From Anaerolineales bacterium UBA6668 (GTDB taxonomy: Bacteria > Chloroflexota > Anaerolineae > Anaerolineales > UBA6668): DNA of 8,135 nucleotides. The stretch is taken from contig DKKK01000154.1 in the NCBI GenBank assembly GCA_002455215.1, positions 5,290 to 13,424 on the forward strand, written 5' to 3'. The notes beneath the pieces are model-generated. The model did not search any database and was not told the DNA's origin. It was given only the letters and a program-made list of their open reading frames with translations. Made by a program: the position numbers and the translations under genes. Of the stretch, positions 5,347-8,135 are shown piece after piece (the first letter of the stretch is position 1; each line of letters begins with the position of its first letter).

Positions 5347-6186
5347 TCATATTTTGACTTTGGCATTTTGGCTAAAATAAGCATTGCCTACCACTGCCCC
5401 TACCACCAAAATCCCACCAAAAATTGACAGGAGTCCGGGGCGCTCGCCCAACACCAAAAATACCCAAAACGGGTTAAGTATTGGCTCTAATGCGGTAATT
5501 AGGGTCACTTCCAACGCTTTGAGTTTGCGAATCGCAATGGAGTACAGTAACATTGCGATGCCAATTTGAACGATGCCCAGAAAAGCCAGCCCTAAAAAGA
5601 CGGGGAAGGTCCACTTTTCTTGTAAGCTAAATGGCAAACACACCACAGACATGCTGATTGTCGCCAATAGGACAGACTGGGTGGTGGTATGGGGGGCTTG
5701 CTTTCGCATTGCAATGGTCATTACTGCCATAGTGAAGCCGGACAACAATGCCAAGATATTGCCAACCGTACCGCGAAAATCAATCTCTTGCACGAAGAAC
5801 AAGGTCAGCCCTAGAAAAATCACCGCCATTGTCCACAGGTCTAAGCGAGTAGGATACTCTTTGAGTAACCAGATGCCCAACAATGTGACATAGATGGGGG
5901 TGGTGTACTGAAGAAAGATGGCATTGGCGGCAGTGGTTTGTTTGGTTGCAGTAATAAAAAGGAATTGGGTGGCAATTTGCCCAAGTGCCGAAACCACTAG
6001 CCAAAACGACCACTCAATGCGGATGCTTCTCAAATAGCTGATGAATACTAGGGTTGCAAATAAACCGCGCATTCCCAAAATGGCTAACGGTTGCCAGGGG
6101 ATGATCTTTACAAACAGCCCACTGGTGCTCCACAACACCGCAGTAAGTACGAGTAAGATTATTGAACGTTGACGGTCGTCAGACAT
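5347..6186 (-). CDS. EamA/DMT-superfamily transporter (RhaT-like)
   Basis: An inner-membrane carrier of the drug/metabolite transporter superfamily; members export amino acids or other metabolites, or take up small molecules. The 279 residues form about ten membrane segments in two EamA repeats (about 8-132 and 141-271). Each repeat ends in the family motif: LQYTTPIYVTLLGIWLLKE (92-110) and ALEPILNPFWVFLVLGE (232-248). The early VLWSTSGLFVK (17-27) is also typical. The ATG at 6186 has only a weak AGG 6 bases upstream, with no obvious -10 box. The gene is divergent from the methyltransferase, across a 203-base spacer carrying three repeat copies. The substrate cannot be told from sequence and neither neighbour points to one. 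Confidence 0.92.
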   Translation of the reverse strand: MSDDRQRSIILLVLTAVLWSTSGLFVKIIPWQPLAILGMRGLFATLVFISYLRSIRIEWSFWLVVSALGQIATQFLFITATKQTTAANAIFLQYTTPIYVTLLGIWLLKEYPTRLDLWTMAVIFLGLTLFFVQEIDFRGTVGNILALLSGFTMAVMTIAMRKQAPHTTTQSVLLATISMSVVCLPFSLQEKWTFPVFLGLAFLGIVQIGIAMLLYSIAIRKLKALEVTLITALEPILNPFWVFLVLGERPGLLSIFGGILVVGAVVGNAYFSQNAKVKI

Positions 6187-6200
6187 TTTTTACCTGATAA

Positions 6201-6235
6201 GCTTCGGCACAAGTGAAAATTGCGCTTTTCATCAA
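6201..6235 (+). repeat. Intergenic repeat copy, long form
   Basis: Plus strand: GCTTCGGCACAAGT, then GAAAATTGCGCTTTTC and ATCAA. Its core (6203-6214) pairs with ACTCGTGTCGAA at 6255-6266, with one mismatch and one G-U. Its tail folds as GAAAA-TTGCGC-TTTTC. It ends the 5' flank of the EamA gene, 15 bases from the ATG. Confidence 0.6.
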
Positions 6236-6254
6236 GGAAAAGTTCCTATATTTG

Positions 6255-6268
6255 ACTCGTGTCGAATA
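6255..6268 (-). repeat. Intergenic repeat core copy, right arm of palindrome
   Basis: Minus strand reads TATTCGACACGAGT, 13 of 14 bases matching the core. It closes the stem with the copy at 6201-6214. Between the arms lie two small hairpins (6215-6230 and 6236-6246). Confidence 0.6.
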
Positions 6269-6354
6269 TCACTGTGATTACGACAAACCCATTTTGAAGA
6301 GAATCGGATTTCTGCCGCTTGTATAAGCTCGTAATGAATAGCATTTTAAATATA

Positions 6355-6368
6355 ACCCGTGTCGAACA
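6355..6368 (-). repeat. Intergenic repeat core copy
   Basis: Minus strand reads TGTTCGACACGGGT followed by TATA, 13 of 14 bases matching the core. It lies 21 bases before the methyltransferase ATG, where a promoter would be expected; no standard -10/-35 pair stands out in this spacer. Confidence 0.55.
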
Positions 6369-6389
6369 GGATAGATTGACAGCTTCTAC

Positions 6390-7229
6390 ATGATGAACAC
6401 ATCCCCACACATCAGCAAATTTTTTCCGAACGAAACACACGGCTTGGGCGAGTTTACCTTTGCCCACCCACCCCGCACCTTTGCGCTGACTCCCGCCAGC
6501 CGTATCTTAATCCGCGCTATCTGTGAGAATCAATCCCGCTTGCATGGGATAGGTTTAGATTGGGGATGTGGGGTGGGTTGCCTGGCAATTGTGGCGGCTC
6601 GCATCCAAGCGGTGGAAACAGTCATTGGGTTGGATATTGCAGAGCAAAATATCGCTAGCGCACAAAAAAATGCCCGGCAGAACGCGGTTGCATCAAAAGT
6701 GCAGTTCATCCTTGCCGATTCTTTCCAAGCTGTGCAAGCTACCGACCAAGAAATTTTGCAAAGCTGGCATGGCAAAGCGAATTTTCTGCTGACAAACCCG
6801 CCTGCCAGTGATGGCGATGATGGCTTTGGTTTTCGCCGCAAGGTGTTGCGCGAGGCTGTGCCTTTCCTAAAAGCGGGTGGGCAAGTTTGGCTGAATGTTT
6901 CCGCCCAATACGGTGTGGAACGTATCACTCGCTTAACTACCGAAGTAACTGGCTATCGGTATGCGGGCATGCTGTGTAGCTCAAACTGGCAGGCATTTGA
7001 CCTGCATCGCCCGGATTTACTCGCTTGTTTGCAGACGTATGTGGCAGAAGAACTGCGCGGGGGAATGCCCTATCAATTTCAGCCCGGCGGTTCACAGCGA
7101 CCCCAGCTACCAATTAACGCCCAAACTGCCTATGCGGAATATCTACAATCTGGCATCAGCCCGCTCTCGCAGTGGCAAACTCACCTTTTTGAGTTTGTGG
7201 GTAGCGATAGCGTAGTGAAAGTGTTTTAG
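6390..7229 (+). CDS. Class I SAM-dependent methyltransferase, RsmC/HemK-like fold
   Basis: The protein transfers a methyl group from S-adenosylmethionine to an unknown acceptor. The 279 residues contain motif I LDWGCGVGCLA (56-66), the acidic residue of motif II in GLDIAEQN (Asp82), and motif IV NPPAS (136-140). The NPP tetrapeptide type occurs in enzymes that methylate amino or amide nitrogens of nucleobases or glutamine, as in RsmC and HemK/PrmC, and suggests such a target. DGDDGFGFRRKVLREA (141-156) and GGQVWLN (163-169) continue the Rossmann fold. The last 80 residues match nothing I recognise. Start is ATG 6390 or ATG 6393, with no Shine-Dalgarno for either. Its stop overlaps the stop of the convergent next gene. 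The fold is certain, the substrate is not. Confidence 0.88.
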   Translation: MMNTSPHISKFFPNETHGLGEFTFAHPPRTFALTPASRILIRAICENQSRLHGIGLDWGCGVGCLAIVAARIQAVETVIGLDIAEQNIASAQKNARQNAVASKVQFILADSFQAVQATDQEILQSWHGKANFLLTNPPASDGDDGFGFRRKVLREAVPFLKAGGQVWLNVSAQYGVERITRLTTEVTGYRYAGMLCSSNWQAFDLHRPDLLACLQTYVAEELRGGMPYQFQPGGSQRPQLPINAQTAYAEYLQSGISPLSQWQTHLFEFVGSDSVVKVF

Positions 7230-7993
7230 CCAGCCTGCGCTAATTTTAAGATTAGCTGTTTCAGGGTGGGGTTAATGGTAAAGTTTTGCTCCAAGTAAGC
7301 CAAAATTGCCAGCGCGGAAGAAATGTTGTGTAAGTAGCCTTGTAAAAATTCGGGCAAAAGGTGCGCCATCTGCGGGTGACGGGTTTCAAAACGGCGTTCC
7401 GCGCTGAACAGGTCTTTTTGAACGCCTGTTTGCGTTTCTTGCTGTTCGGCAATCTGTAAGATGCGATCCACCGCATAGGTTTGGATAAAGCGCATTGCAG
7501 ACAATCTTTCCCCGCGCCGCTCGCGGCATAAACCCACATACAGGTTTGTCAGCGCTTCGCCTACTTGCCATTCGATTGGTGGCTGGGAGGGTGTTGAAAA
7601 TCCTTGCTTGGGAAATGCGATGTCTCCAGTCAGTCCTGCCACTTGCCACACCACCCGCCCAGGCGAAAAAACTGCCTGACTTAATTCGTCCAGCGTAAAC
7701 ACGGCAAATTCACAAAAAATACCATCTGCAAATAAGCATTTGTAGCCATCAACTGTATTGGCAAACTGATAGGCAAGTGGGCAGATACGCTCCAGCCATT
7801 GTAGATTGCGGAGAAAATGCTGTTTGCTGTCATTTTTTACGATAACGAAAAAATCCAAATCTGAAAAAGCGTCCAAACGCTCCAACTCTTGCCCCACCGA
7901 GCCAAGTCCAATGAGCGCTAAGGCACTTGCTTCAGTGGATAAGGATTGGGCAATCTGAGCTAGTCGGTTTAATAAGCGGGTTGGTTGGTCCAT
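7226..7993 (-). CDS. Nucleotidyltransferase-fold protein, antibiotic-NTase-like
   Basis: This protein probably transfers a nucleotide to an unknown substrate. The 255 residues carry the nucleotidyltransferase signature: GS at 31-32 followed by DLD at 45-47 (GLGSVGQELERLDAFSDLDF), with a likely third carboxylate at Glu95 in IFCEFAVF. The rest is mostly helical, including RERRGERLSAMRFIQTYAVD (157-176). This layout resembles lincosamide and aminoglycoside nucleotidyltransferases, but it is also shared by many uncharacterised proteins, so resistance is not claimed. The ATG has neither Shine-Dalgarno nor a close -10 box. The gene is convergent with the methyltransferase and shares bases at the two stop codons, leaving no room for a terminator between them. 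Confidence 0.8.
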   Translation of the reverse strand: MDQPTRLLNRLAQIAQSLSTEASALALIGLGSVGQELERLDAFSDLDFFVIVKNDSKQHFLRNLQWLERICPLAYQFANTVDGYKCLFADGIFCEFAVFTLDELSQAVFSPGRVVWQVAGLTGDIAFPKQGFSTPSQPPIEWQVGEALTNLYVGLCRERRGERLSAMRFIQTYAVDRILQIAEQQETQTGVQKDLFSAERRFETRHPQMAHLLPEFLQGYLHNISSALAILAYLEQNFTINPTLKQLILKLAQAG

Positions 7994-8135
7994 ATGGGTA
8001 GGCGTTGGTTTGAAATTGCGAGAATAGACTTACCATAATATTTTACCCGTTTTTGTAACTGCTCAGGCTAGTGGAAACAAATCATTGTGCAGGGTTGCCC
8101 CCAGAGCAGTGGCAAACAACCTAAAAATAGCACCC
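7994..8135. other. Right-edge spacer, no confident gene
   Basis: No complete gene is seen. On the minus strand a frame is open from the window edge to a TGA at 8063-8065 (about 23 residues, ending in GATLHNDLFPLA). It could be the end of an upstream gene, but another minus frame is open over most of the same stretch. GGTTTGAAATTGCGAGAATAG on both sides of 8020 resembles the tail of the repeat copy at 3033-3056. CTGCTC (8059-8064) and GAGCAG (8104-8109) are short inverted arms. Confidence 0.3.

Noticed and set aside
2725..6368. CRISPR array
   Set aside because: The repeats vary in sequence, orientation and spacing, and no regular spacers or cas genes are present.
6530..6928. Minus-strand frame of 132 codons inside the methyltransferase
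   Set aside because: The opposite strand carries conserved methyltransferase motifs through the same bases; this is a shadow frame.
7226..7993. Antibiotic resistance gene call
   Set aside because: Only the general nucleotidyltransferase motifs are visible; there is no specific match to a named resistance enzyme and no mobile context.
1..8135. Insertion sequence, phage or plasmid genes
   Set aside because: No transposase, integrase, replication or capsid-like protein is present, and the genes are ordinary chromosomal types.

Overview
The window looks like bacterial chromosome of roughly balanced base composition. It holds seven protein genes, six of them on the minus strand. An FMN-riboswitch-led ribD-ribE-ribBA operon occurs in Firmicutes, Chloroflexota and Deinococcota. 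The proteins do not look typically firmicute, and some genes appear to be leaderless, so a Chloroflexota-like host is my best guess. That placement is weak and rests on no marker gene.

Positions 1-2985 (minus) are the riboflavin operon. Transcription should start just downstream of a TATAAT box at 2980-2985. It runs through an FMN riboswitch aptamer (2803-2959), then about 215 bases holding two palindromes, then an intrinsic terminator (2553-2585) placed directly against the ribD start. ribD, ribE and ribBA follow, closely spaced or overlapping; ribBA runs off the left edge. Together they cover the pyrimidine deaminase/reductase, riboflavin synthase, DHBP synthase and GTP cyclohydrolase II steps. 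Lumazine synthase (ribH) is absent and may lie beyond position 1.

Positions 3212-6186 (minus) hold three single genes separated by repeat-bearing spacers: an MgtC-family membrane protein, a long cytoplasmic coiled-coil protein of unknown function and a ten-helix EamA/DMT transporter. The first two have TATAAT exactly 6 bases before ATG and no Shine-Dalgarno, which points to leaderless mRNAs.

Positions 6390-7993 hold a convergent pair: a class I SAM methyltransferase (plus) and a nucleotidyltransferase-fold protein (minus), whose stop codons overlap. The last 142 bases hold no confident gene.

The most unusual feature is a degenerate intergenic repeat with a 14-base core near TATTCGACACGGGT, often followed by an A-rich stretch and TTGCGCTTTT. 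About fifteen copies in both orientations fill every spacer of more than about 100 bases between 2549 and 6389. No copy was noticed inside genes, though genes were not searched exhaustively. Several copies pair as inverted repeats able to form 12-15 bp stems, some completed by G-U pairs, and two neighbouring assemblies share the same fold. The FMN aptamer is also unusual: extra hairpins are inserted at matching positions in its two pseudo-symmetric loops.
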